64,000 bases of DNA, taken from positions 1-64,000 of the forward strand of contig JADNRX010000021.1 of NCBI GenBank assembly GCA_015501595.1. Direction: 5' to 3'. Of this stretch, positions 1 to 10,429 are shown piece by piece. Below the pieces are notes generated by a model. It saw only the letters and a list, made by a program, of their open reading frames with translations. It did not search any database and was not told where the DNA came from. Position 1 is the stretch's first letter, and every line of letters starts with the position of its first letter. The stretch comes from Hymenopellis radicata (lineage: Eukaryota; Basidiomycota; Agaricomycetes; Agaricales; Physalacriaceae). The position numbers were made by a program, and so were the translations under genes.

Positions 1-1265
1 TCGGAGAAGTGAACCTGTCGAGACAGGAAAAGACGTTGCCCGATCAGTGACGGGCTGTGACCATCAAGGGTTCGTTTCCTCCCCCCCACGCGCACGCACA
101 CACGCCCCCACGCCAAGGCAAGCCACGCCCCGACTAAAATCATCCGACTACGCGGCGATACCTGCCCGCCGTGGGCGCAAAATTCACGCTACACGAGAAG
201 ATATTCGCCCGCGGATACAATCCTTTCACGAGAGAGAGCGAGAAAAGGGAGATAAGGAAAAGAGACTGGAAGGAAGGAAAAAAATGAGGGCTGCAGGCTC
301 GTCGTTGTACTCGTAGCCGGGCGGAGGGACCATACAAGAAACTTGTAGTGTGTATCCCCCCACAAAATGAGAAATGTCTTGCATGGCCGGTTGCAAGTAG
401 AGTAGAAACAAAATAATAATAATGCTTACCTTGGAACAATCTCCGCGATGGAAATGACTGGGGCACTTGCAGGTGGCATTGTGGCGCTCGAAGATGGAGT
501 GGTAAACGTTACGATGGTGGTGGTCGAATGGTAGGGTAGTGGAGCCGGCGCGAATATATTCACGCGTCACACTGGGAAACAACGCGTTCCAACGCGTTTT
601 TTACACTGATACAAGGCGGCTGACATGCGACCAGGGTCTATGACTACAAGGAATGACCCGATGATGAATAATGAACCATGCGGCTCATCATCAGAAATGT
701 CGTCCGGGTCACCAGAAATGTCGTTTTCGTATTCTGATACAACTTCTCGCCCTGCCAGGGATTTCGTGAAGGTGAGCCGGGATTCGGAAAAGACATTTGC
801 GCTCTCTCACGCTACGTTCAAGGCGGGACTTCCGTCAATGTACCACCCGTTGGTCGTGTTTGTTGATCAATCATCAAGCACCGTGGGTATGCCACTTACA
901 TCCGACGCCCATCACCTCCCAACAAGATGTCCAGTTTCACGCCTCGGACGCGCTCCCTTCTTAGAATTATTGTTGCCCATTGTTGCCCATCGCGTGGAGG
1001 TGTGAGCCGCGCCTCGGACGTGCTTCCCTCATCTTACACTCGCCGGTCATCACTCAACGACATGCCCACCACATCTCATTTACTCTCTGCCGCGACTACC
1101 TCAAAATTTTTCGTCATCATCACCGCCGCCGTTCACCACCGTTCACCCTCTAATGCTGCGCCAATTGCCCACCACCATCTTGCCACATGCTTCGCGTGAC
1201 TTCGGCGCGACCACTGCTCCACCTACAGCCCTCCACTCGCTGTGCGAGTCGCACTTGTCAGTACC
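1..1265. other. No supported gene
   Basis: I see no reading frame here that resembles a known family. Short open frames exist on both strands, but they lack family motifs and convincing splice continuity. On the minus strand around 430-580 there is a Cys/His-rich stretch followed by a plausible GT donor, which could be an exon of a gene continuing outside the window; this is weak. Two short imperfect direct repeats (about 940-960 and 1009-1029, sharing GCCTCGGACG) and a tandem TTGCCCAT pair near 975 are the only structure noticed. Confidence 0.4.
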
Positions 1266-1878
1266 ATGGATACCGGCGTCGACGCAGCCAATACTATGGG
1301 AGCCGACGTTGACGCGGCCGTACAGTACGCCGCGCCAGCAGTGAGTTCACGTCCATCATTTCTCTCGACGTTAACTGATATACATCCAAGGACAATCCTC
1401 CAAGACGGCCTCAGTATCTCTCACCCTACCACAAGCTTTCCCGCCTTTCTTCCTGGGACTTGGCGATTGCCAGTCCTCTTGCTTTGGCGATTGCCAAGCA
1501 ATATCAACGCCTTCCGACTGGACGACTGGAGGAGTTTTTCCCGCGAATATGGCGACTGTGCAATGTAGAACGACGACTGTCTGGATTCGTTCTACCCGGA
1601 CGCCACACTCGAGGTCTCATCCTAAGAATACCCATACATCAAGAATATACCACCATTCCTCTTCACCTACAACCCGCTGCATCAACTGACTCACTATGTC
1701 CTTCGAGGTAAGTCCATTATCCATCGTTCGTCCCGTGTTCTCCAGCTGATTGTTGTCGTCCCAGGGCGCCGATGCTAAGGCTGTTTATGGGCTAGTCGCG
1801 TGTGGGACGACGCACTATTTTGACCACGGTATGTCGTTCGTTTCTCACATGCATTTCCCTCATTTCTGATTCTGTTTT

Positions 1879-2720
1879 AGTTGAAATTTTCGGACCCAGA
1901 CGCCCGGCCGGCCAGGCCACATCGCTGGAATACCTTCACCAACTCGTCTGCAGCTTTGCTGTCCCCCCACACGCTGCTCTCGTCACTTCGATGTCATTGT
2001 GGAACGACAATTTCCCGTCTCACAGACGACTTTACTTCGTGGTACGTCGTATCTGGCTTGAACTTTCGCCACCATTGTAACACATAGTTTTAGTGAGAAT
2101 TCACCAACCCAGACGCCTGGCCGGCGAGGCCACTCTGGCCGGGTTTACCACATTGGAACGTCATGCGCAGGATCTTTCCTTCCCCGCCATCGTCTCCAGC
2201 CGAGTCCAACGACGTCTCAAGTTATTATTTCGTTCGCGGTTTGAGACCGCGTTCTAACCCAAGTTTAGCCTAATCTCCCGGACTCAAAAACCGGCAAGGC
2301 CACCCCACGCTGCTCGTCCTCGATGGCCTCGTTATCTCGCCATCGTTATCTCGCCGCCGAGATTCTCGATATTCAACCGGAGAACTCGGATTGTGTGCCT
2401 GCTATCATGTGTGAGTTTCCTTCTTTTCATTGAAACTTTCTTCACCTTTCTGACTCATTTTGAAGGCAGATTTCCCAGACTCAAAAGCCTGGCCAGCGAG
2501 GCCACACCGGCTGCCCTGATTCATGCCGCGTCTGCGCAGGAGTGCTTCGTTGATGTTGATGTCGATGTCCGCGCCGAGTTGGATTGCCATCGTAAGTCTC
2601 CCGGTTATATACACTATTCTGACTTCAATCTCACCCACATTTCAGCCGATTTTCCTGGAAATTTTGCCTGGCCGGCGAGGCCAACCACGCTGCTTTCCTT
2701 CACGGCTCCGAAGGTTCATG
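1879..2720 (+). repeat. Five exon-like repeats with GGCC-N5-GGCC core
   Basis: Five related blocks occur with cores at 1906-1918, 2119-2131, about 2291-2301 (diverged), 2491-2503 and 2670-2682. Four cores are GGCC-N5-GGCC palindromes of the type CTGGCCGGCGAGGCCA. Spacings are about 213, 172, 200 and 179 bp. Each core follows an intron-like 3' splice site (ttttag, cag) by 15-30 bases and, read in one frame, gives a peptide like PDAWPARP; in another frame it gives LAGEAT. Both frames stay open over the core, so I cannot say which, if either, is translated. The regular spacing suggests tandem exon duplication. Confidence 0.6.
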
Positions 2721-2946
2721 TGTATTCCTCTACGCGCGGGGATGCTCGTTTGCGTTGTTCAGCCCGAGAAACGCCGGATCGAGCCTGCTTTCAAGTTGTT
2801 CAGTCATTTCTACGCGTTCTGGTGGTCAGTGGGTCAGGGACCACTTCACGCTGCAATTGGACCTCGACGCAGAGGTGTTTGGGTTTAGGCCCGCCCGATT
2901 ACAGTGTGTGTGGTCCTTGCAGGATGCCTCATCTATGTCGTTGGCG

Positions 2947-3045
2947 TCATGCCTCGTACGGTGCACGTTTGTATGCTGCCCGTTCGATGACTCCACCACC
3001 ACCATCTCATGCCTCGTACGGTGTGCGTTTGTATGTTGCCTGTTC
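2947..3045 (+). repeat. Tandem 60-bp imperfect repeat
   Basis: The segment starting TCATGCCTCGTACGGT at 2947 recurs at 3007 with a few substitutions over about 39 bases, a period of exactly 60 bp. In one frame it would encode a 20-residue Cys-rich repeat (SCLVRCTFVCC / SCLVRCAFVCC). The period is a multiple of three, but no flanking domain supports translation. Confidence 0.6.
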
Positions 3046-4242
3046 ATTCGGGTCAGGTCAACGTCTCCAGAAAATCGACGCGACCAGCGGCGATACCGCC
3101 TCTGCACTCGCGCTGCTCGCTTCTCGCGTCTGTCTTGAACGAAGTGAGTGTGTCACCTCTTTTCTTTTATTGATCTGATTTGTCTCGCAGATCTCGCGCT
3201 GTTCTGCTATTTTGCTGTCAGCTGTGATGACGATATGGCGTCTCTTTCATTCCAGTATGCTTTTCCAATATTGATGGGTGTTTCCTTGTACTTATGATAT
3301 TCTCCAGACTGCTTGGCTTGTGGACACTCCCACACCTACTACAGTCCATGTTCCCTTGGGTCCACCACACGTCTGAGTTGGACCCCCGCGTGGGGGTTGT
3401 TTCATTCCAACGATGTCGTCGGGGTGGGCCCATGGAATACTGATCAGTCCGAACTCATGGGTGCACGCCGACGCACCGGCGTACAACTTGTTGTTCAATT
3501 TTCGGTTCCCTGGGCCTTACCAACTGGACCAAATCAATCAGCTCCAAGCTGTCAGAGGTGGTGAGGCAAGAGCTGGAAAAACGTATTGATTGCGAAACTT
3601 TTGCTTGATCCCAACGGTTTTGATAACCAGGGTGATATGTAATTGTACCAGCTACTTGTCTTTACCGTTCTCGGCAGATCATCAACGTTGTGAGCGTACT
3701 CTTAGAGGATGTTCAGTTGTGGTACGTTATCTCTCTGTTGACTCGATTGATTAACTAACGGCCTTGGTGACTAGGACCTTGCCTGATGGACTCGTTGATA
3801 TGCACCGCCTGCCCTCATTGTAACAGGACGGTGAACTTGTTTGTTTTTAAGGCACGTCTCTTCACTTGGCACAACAGTGGCGTAAATTTGCAGTCACGGA
3901 CCTGTTTAGAGGCAGGCCGACCTTGAGCAGGTATCTGCAGGTCTGTGACTGCACGTTGAGCTATTGCTGTCCTCGCTTTCCATATACAATATTCATCATT
4001 TGATACAGAACAGAGCAGCGCCTCTTCGGCGCTGTGCTCACGATGCTTGCATCTCCGTTCTTCGTACTAAGGTATGCGCTTCTGCGTCTTTGTTTACTCT
4101 TCTAATCCTCATCATTTTTTTAGGCAAACTATCAACTAGTAATATCGTGTTACGGATGGCGGCTACATGTCGATCATGAGCTTTGCTCTTGCGAAACACC
4201 CCTTTTCTCCCTATCATCCGACCACCATCTCCACTACCAATC

Positions 4243-6064
4243 ATGGGTGTGAAAGGCCTCTGGACGGTAGGCTCAATCACTCTTTTTTGTATATTTCTGA
4301 TATATTTTGCAGGAGCTCAAGCCATATCAACACGAAGCGTCTCTCACTGACATTTCTATTCGTGAGGGGTTTATTCAGAACGTGGCCAACGTTCGAGGGT
4401 TTCGTGTAGGTATTGATGCTAGGTGAGAGTATTGGCAACTATGTTACTGGCATTGCTGACCGTCTGCAGCATCTGGATCAGACGCGGTACCGCTCATCTC
4501 CACCAAGCACGGAATGCTGTTCTCGCCACTCTCTTCATTCATACCATGCGCCTATTTAGCATGACGGCTGTTATTCCTTACTTCATTTTTGATGGCCCAG
4601 GCCGTCCTGGTATGAAGCGTTACAAGCGCGTCCAAGGAACCGACCATTGGATCACGAAGAAATTCAAGGCTCTCCTGACTATCATGGGCGTTGCGTGGGA
4701 CGTAGTACGTTTTTGTCTAACGCCTAATTGACATGGGACTGATTTACTTGTAGGCACCCGGCGAAGCTGAAGCCGAATTGGCCTGGCTTTGTGCTGATGG
4801 TTGGGTCGACGCCGTCATGACGGAAGACGTAGACGTCGCCATCTTTGGCGCACCACGGATTTTTCGAATGTGCGCATCTTGATCCTGTTCTTAACATTGA
4901 TCTAATATCTCTGCAGCGATATGGATAATGAAAAGGGTGTTGTCAAAAGCACTGCTGATTTCAAGATCTTCGACTACAAGGATTTCAGCCATCTCCGACC
5001 TCGTCTTCTTCTCATTGCCATCTTCTCTGGTGGTGACTACGGAGTATGTGTTCATTGTTATCTGTATACCTTTGATTAACGTACTACAGCCCGGCATTCC
5101 TGATGTTGCCATCGCCAGAGGACGTATCTTGGCTGATATGGGCATCACTCAACGCCTCATCATTGTCGGGTCTTCCTTGACGAAGGCTGAACTCGGCGCG
5201 TACCTGGTATCGTGGCGCAAAGAGTTTAGAACTGCAGTCGCTCAACATCCCTCTGCGGCAATCCGGAAGTTGAAGATTCCTTCCCAATTTCCTTCTCTCG
5301 ACATCGTCTACCTCTACATGCATCCCCTTGTCTCTCACCCGTCCATTCCTAATATTCTGTCATGGGACTCTCACCCCGATCTTGGGAAGCTTACAGAGTT
5401 TGTAGCTCGACACTTTTCCTGGGGCAGCGATTTCGACAAAATCCTCAGTCGTTTCAAGACTGCAGTATTTCCCGGCATTGCCATTCGTGAGCTGCTACAA
5501 ACTCAGCTGGAGAAGGACCGAAACCTTGATGGTGTTATTTGTCCTGTGCGCGTACTGGGACCGCCAGTTGTGCCGCGGCGCGACCAACGTGACCGAGAGA
5601 CGACACATATCTATGTGTCCCTCCAGATCCCTCTTGACGGCATCATAGCCAATATGGTTGCTGGTGCTATACTTGGCGGAGTGGAGGACGACCTCAATCC
5701 GGTTCTTATTGCGGGATCTCGTCTGGTCAAGGCTTGGATACCGCGCACGCTGTATCAATATGTTCTTACGCCCCCTGGTTAGTCCTTCAACTCAATGATT
5801 CTCTGTGATTACTGATTCAGCGCCTTAGTCGTTACTGTAGCTGCTGGCTCTATGCGCAGTGTCCAGTCTGCTTCTGCTCCTGCTGCAGTTGGGCATTCTG
5901 TTTCTGCTCCCGCCACAGTTGAACAGCGCAGACGCTATGTGGTACCCTATCAGCGCAATGCCACGGTACGACGCGCGGACCGCCACTTTCGCATCGAACA
6001 GTACAGAACTGCAGGTGGTCAAGAAGTCCTTGAGTTCGTCACTGATTCTGAAGGAGAGTACTAG
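4243..6064 (+). CDS. XPG/Rad2-family nuclease, GEN1-like (PIN-like fold)
   Basis: Predicted structure-specific endonuclease of the FEN1/XPG/GEN1 superfamily, which cuts flaps, bubbles or Holliday junctions. Seven exons can be spliced in phase (4243-4266, 4313-4422, 4470-4704, 4754-4869, 4917-5043, 5090-5777, 5829-6064) to give about 511 aa. All hallmark acidic residues are present: MGVKGLW N-terminus, D43 in GIDAS, D86 in FDGPGRP, E127/E129 in PGEAEAE, D148/D150 in TEDVD and D202 in SGGDYGPGIP, where the helix-turn-helix begins. The frame is intact, so it is probably functional. Such proteins are multi-copy in Agaricomycete genomes. It stands 132 bp upstream of a tyrosine recombinase on the same strand, suggesting a role in element mobility rather than housekeeping repair. 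That role is inference. Confidence 0.9.
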
Positions 6065-6196
6065 CGTAATATTTTATTGTAGACCCATTTCATCTATGTA
6101 CACGTTTATCTAACACGCGCGTAAGGCATGTTGCTGTCCGTGAGAGCTTGTCTCCTATTTCCTTTTCTCTTTCTTTCCCCTCCTTAACGACTAGCC

Positions 6197-7878
6197 ATGT
6201 TGTATATGGGACCTTCTGAGAAGAATCCCGAGCTTGCTGGCGTGAACAAGGCTCTGAATGATGGTGGTGCTGGGGATAGTGGGACTGTTGGTGCTGTCTT
6301 GTTGGATATGCGGCACGCTCAGGAGCAGCAGGATATACTACCCTTGTCAGAGGACGTCGATACAGAGGATCTGCTGAAGGATGATATAGATGCTCCGGCA
6401 GCTGAGGATATAGACGCTCCGGCAGACGAAGGTGGCATAGATCGTGACGTGCTTATTGAAACTATACACGCAAACTCCAAGGGCGTCAAGGATTCCACTG
6501 ATGCAACGTACCGTCGGTAAGGTCTCTCTGTTGATTCGAAGGATGGCATACTCACTAACTGAACAGACTCATGAAAACTTGCGATAACTTCCTAATTCGC
6601 AAGAAGCTAATTAAACCGGGTGAATCGCTCTTTTCCGACAAACCCTCAAAAGATGCACCATATCACATTGTGGCGTTCATTATGCATAAGTACGAAGCCT
6701 TACCTTACTTTAAATTTTGATGATGAACGTACTTCATAGATGTGACGATATGGAGGCTGACGGACAGGCAAAGCCAAAATCAACTAATCGAGGCAGCTAC
6801 TCTCATGCTGAAAAGATACGTGCTATGGCCACATACGCGTTCAGTCGGGTACACCATATTGGCCGCGTACCATGGCACGAAGATCCTCACACGAGAGAAT
6901 GGTATGGGAATCCATCTATCTCTGAACCCGTATCAACATTTATGTGCTCGATTCGTCGAAGAAAGGTGAGGAACTCATTTCAGATTCTTCTAGAGAAGCT
7001 CATGATTCATGTCATACCAGACTGAGAATGGCGAGACTCCTCAGAGTTCTCGCGCTATAGAACCTGGACTCCTCGAAAAACTCTACATTCATAACCACAA
7101 GGCAGAGAATTCCGTACCTGGTCAGATTGCATCTGGAAGCTGGGGCGGTGGCACTGCACGCGCCCTTCTGCATGTCATCTATACATTTGCATTCACTTGT
7201 CTTCTTCGGTCTGACGAAGTCCTACAAACTCAAGCTCACGATATCAGAATCATCGATGACGAAACAATCGAATACACTTTACCTGAACGCAAGACAGATC
7301 AATATGGCGGTATGTGCTCAGTCTTCGGTATGACTATCAGCAGTTCATCAAAATTCAGATGTTAAACCATTTGTTCTGAAGATGATGCCTCCCCAAATGG
7401 CTCATCTTTGTCCTGTTCGAGCCTTAGCAGAATGGATCAAGGTCTCGCAGATCACCACTGGCTATCTCTTTCGCAAGATTGGGAAGCATGATCGAATTGT
7501 AGCTGAAAATGATCCATTGGTATGCTAAAGGTCTTCGGCCCAAGGAATCAAGTTTTACTAACAGAAAACTAGACATCTGAAGCCTTTCTCAAAATGTTTC
7601 GGGACAATCTGCTTGATATACGTGTGGATCCCAATCTCTATGGCGCTCACTCATTTCGCCGAGGCGGCTGTCAGTGGTTCTCGGTTCATCTGCGCTGGCC
7701 ACTCCGACAGATATGCGAATGGGGCGGGTGGAGTACTGAGTTCACGCACTTGACAATTGTCAAGTATCTAATCTCTTGGAACGATGCGCCTATGCTACGG
7801 CGCGATCAGTTCTTTGATTTCAGTCGCGCTCCCACTCTGAAGTGTTGGACGTGCGGGCGTTCCTGCTCATGTGCATAA
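6197..7878 (+). CDS. Crypton-like tyrosine recombinase
   Basis: Predicted site-specific tyrosine recombinase that would cut and rejoin DNA through a covalent phosphotyrosine. Six exons splice in phase (6197-6516, 6567-6689, 6740-6965, 7021-7309, 7359-7519, 7573-7878) into about 474 aa. Catalytic landmarks seen: Arg286 in CLLRSDEVL, the HxxR pair H399/R402 in GAHSFRRGG, the Trp of GGWS near 426 and the nucleophile Tyr438 in IVKYL. The N-terminal ~100 residues are acidic and low-complexity; residues ~105-220 look like the core-binding (SAM-like) region. The C-terminus ends in a small Cys-rich knuckle (CWTCGRSCSC). It lies between the XPG nuclease and a convergent SAP-motif gene. Fungal Cryptons encode this enzyme class. 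Nothing in it is broken. Confidence 0.9.
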
Positions 7879-7929
7879 GATAAAGTAGTATTATTAACGT
7901 AGATATAGTATACAACTGTCATAATGTAT

Positions 7930-9795
7930 CTAATCTTCAGGCTCGTCAGAGCCATCATCGTAAATGTCGCGAATACCATGTCGCTTTCGATAAGCGCGAG
8001 CAATAACCCAGTCTCGCGACATAACCACATTCCCTCGTCCTTTACGCTTCGAGATATACACTGTATCAAAGTCCAGGGCCTGGCGTGCACTGTTGGCGTA
8101 GGCAGTATCTTCCCGTTTCCGCTGTTCTCGAAGCGCAGCGGAAATCTTGGTAAACGACTGCCGCTTTCCATTACCATCAGTGAAGCGCGTCCAGAAATCG
8201 GTCGTTGTTGAACTGTTGACATAGGCCAAAAGTACGTACTAGAGTAGAATCAGTGACATGAAGTCTCAAAGCACAATAGAAGACTAACCCGCCATACACT
8301 CCACTGACTCTTGTTATGCGCCCAGTTTGCTTTGACACGGCCTTTCCCTTTACTATAAACCATTGGCCAAAGCTTAAGGGGAATGGCATGCCCTTTGATC
8401 TGCAGTGCAGACTCCGGAGGACTCCAGAACAGCGGAAGATCATCGTCCCACATCCGTGCCATCTCCTCGATACTCCGGTTCTTGAAGAGTGGAGCATTGG
8501 GAATATCCGCATCAGTGCACTGAAGTAGCGGTCGTCCACCACCAAGGACAATCACACGGGAATGCTCCGATTCCGTAGAGGAAACTACTTGTACCTCCGT
8601 GGGAGATGGTAGCGAAGAGGAAGGCAGTAGTGTAGAGGACGGCGGTGGTGCGAACAATCGCGAAGGCAAATGCAACGATGGTGGCGAGGACAACGGCAGT
8701 GGCGAGGACAATGGCGGTGGCAAGGATAACAATGTGGGCGGCGATGATGATGGCAGTGGCGAGGATGATGGTGGTGGCGAGGACGGCAGCATTGAAGAAG
8801 AGAATGGTAATGGAGATGAAGACAGCGACAGTTGATCAGTTGGGCAAACCTCGAACATGTCGGGCGAGTCATAGCATGCCGTTGCAGGCTGCATAAACAT
8901 TCCGCAACCATCAACCTCCATAGCGTTAGGATCCTGATATAACGACGGGATGTACGGCGCGATGATAGGCGTGTCCCGTAGACCAGTGAGTTCACGACGG
9001 AGGTTCTTGAGTTCTTGAAGGAGCGCAGTCGAAACAGTATCTGCCGGCTGTAAGAAACAGGTCAGCAACTCAAGCAAGATGAGAAAGGAGAGAGCTATTA
9101 CCACCGGCTGAGTGTCCTCAACGTGAGCTGTTGGCAGATGAGAGTGCTGCAATACCGTAACCTTCGTCTTCTCGTGTCGCGCTAAGACGCGTTCAGCCTG
9201 TGGATATTTTAGCAATGTTATACCTGCTTAAGACCGTACAACGTACCCAAGCCAAAGGAGCCTGAATCTCTTCTTGAGATCGTGTATCCTTGGAACGAAC
9301 AGGTCGGTTTCCCTTCGAGGCCGTATTGCGGTCATCATCGTCGATACCGAGGACCTCCTTGCGCCGCTTCTGGATGTGGTTGAGCCGCTTCGTGCCTTCG
9401 CGTGGAGCCAGATGCGCGAGTCGAGCACCGGGGGTAAAGCTAAGTGAAAGATCAACATGGTGCAAAAAAAAAAGAGTATATTACGCACTGTTCATTCCAT
9501 CCATTGTTTCCCAGAGCACTGAACTTGGTCAGGGCATCCACCAAGTAATGCTTTGGCTTTCCTGAATAACCCTTGAGCCCAAGGTACTTGCAAATGCCTT
9601 CGAGGTTCTTGTTCCGGAGGCTGGGACTAAATAAATGTGAGTTTAAACACAGATAGAACATTACAAGGCAACATACATGTTCAAGTACTCGACCACGTAC
9701 TGCCCATTCTGGTCGATCTCTCGACTACGCGTAGGAAACGGCAATCCACAAGGCAGATCAGGCACTGCTGCATCTCCCGCGCGCGTCCCATCCAT
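7930..9795 (-). CDS. SAP-motif protein, convergent with the recombinase
   Basis: About 536 aa from six exons (9677-9795, 9489-9626, 9247-9439, 9105-9197, 8289-9047, 7930-8238), all joining in phase; I chose the ATG that reads MDGTRAG. Residues ~43-85 form a SAP-like helix-loop-helix (NLEGICKYLGLKGYSGKPK), a motif that usually binds DNA. A basic/coiled stretch and a Ser/Pro-rich low-complexity spacer (about 8620-8830) follow. The C-terminal ~170 residues form a conserved-looking globular block with FWSPPESA, KLWPMVYSKGKGR and FWTRFTDGNGKR. Its 3' end lies only 52 bp from the recombinase stop. I do not know a named family for the whole protein; an accessory DNA-binding protein of the same element is the simplest reading. 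Confidence 0.65.
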
Positions 9796-10429
9796 GTAAA
9801 CGTAAACCGCAAGTTCAACGAGCACAAAGGCTGCGAGGAGCGCGAAAGGCCAGAAACGAGAGAATTCCGAAGCAATATGAGCGGCGACGGCATTTGCTTG
9901 ATCCAGGGTCCTGACATGATCGGTTAGCGACACAAATACTAGTGACGATGGCGCCGCGACAAGGGAGCAGGAACGATGGTGGTAAATATGCAAAACACGA
10001 AAAGAAGCAAGTGTGCGTTGGTGCAGTGGGGAGAACCAGCGAGGCGCGCTCTAAACCATCCAGATGCGCGACCTGACAGAAAGGAGCGCGCCCTTTCCAA
10101 TATCCGGGACAGCGGAGCGATCGAGCGGGGGCAACGACGACGAGCGAGGAGAGATGAAACGCGGCGTGAACCGGAGTCTCTGCGGCTGTGCAGCGAGGAA
10201 ACTGATTTTTCCCACCGATCGAACGACCCTACTCGGCGATCGCCGCGTGACAGCAACGTCTTTTCTCAGAGAGAAGAATACCGCCACAGGGGACTCCAAC
10301 CCAATCGTGTGAGAGAAACACGCGGCCCTGGTCTAGAGTGCGAATTTCGAGAAAAGTCTAGCACTGCAGTGCCTGAATCCATCACTTTCTGCTGCCCCTC
10401 CATGTTTGACGACGTATAATCACCCCTTC
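9796..10429. other. Intergenic, possible right flank of the element
   Basis: No supported gene. The segment would hold the 5' flank of the minus-strand SAP gene and of the plus-strand membrane-protein pseudogene. Purine-rich and CpG-rich stretches are visible from 10060 to 10300. No TATA box or repeat was recognised. Confidence 0.4.

Larger units (their letters stand above)
1266..3835 (+). pseudogene. Possible degenerate multi-exon gene with repeated exons
   Basis: An ATG at 1266 opens a frame (MDTGVDAANTMGADVD...) that reaches a good GTGAGT donor and can be spliced in phase to a longer open stretch at about 1391-1707. Downstream are repeated exon-like blocks, each preceded by a pyrimidine tract and AG acceptor. 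Further exon remnants follow: about 3310-3595 is open except for one in-frame TGA near 3374, and 3682-3721 joins 3776-3823 in phase. No single continuous protein can be assembled and I recognise no domain. It could be a decayed gene, part of the adjacent mobile element, or non-coding repeats that mimic exons. It lies just upstream of the nuclease/recombinase cassette on the same strand. Confidence 0.3.
4243..9795. mobile_element. Candidate tyrosine-recombinase mobile element with XPG nuclease
   Basis: Three intact genes are packed in 5.5 kb: XPG-type nuclease (+), Crypton-like recombinase (+) and SAP-motif protein (-), with gaps of 132 and 51 bp. The tight packing and the absence of other genes suggest one unit. 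Crypton-type elements lack long terminal inverted repeats, so ends cannot be read from the sequence alone; I found no clear target duplication. True borders may extend into the repeat region to the left (1.2-4 kb) or to about 10.4 kb on the right. Known Cryptons carry a recombinase; a linked XPG nuclease is not a standard component as far as I know. Calling it an element is inference. Confidence 0.55.

Noticed and set aside
8599..8896. Asp/Gly-rich open frames on the plus strand
   Set aside because: They are the antisense of the Ser/Pro-rich spacer of the minus-strand SAP-motif gene.
9661..9993. Upstream extension of the SAP gene with a hydrophobic segment
   Set aside because: The extension lacks an ATG (it begins TTG); the in-frame ATG at 9795 gives a better start.
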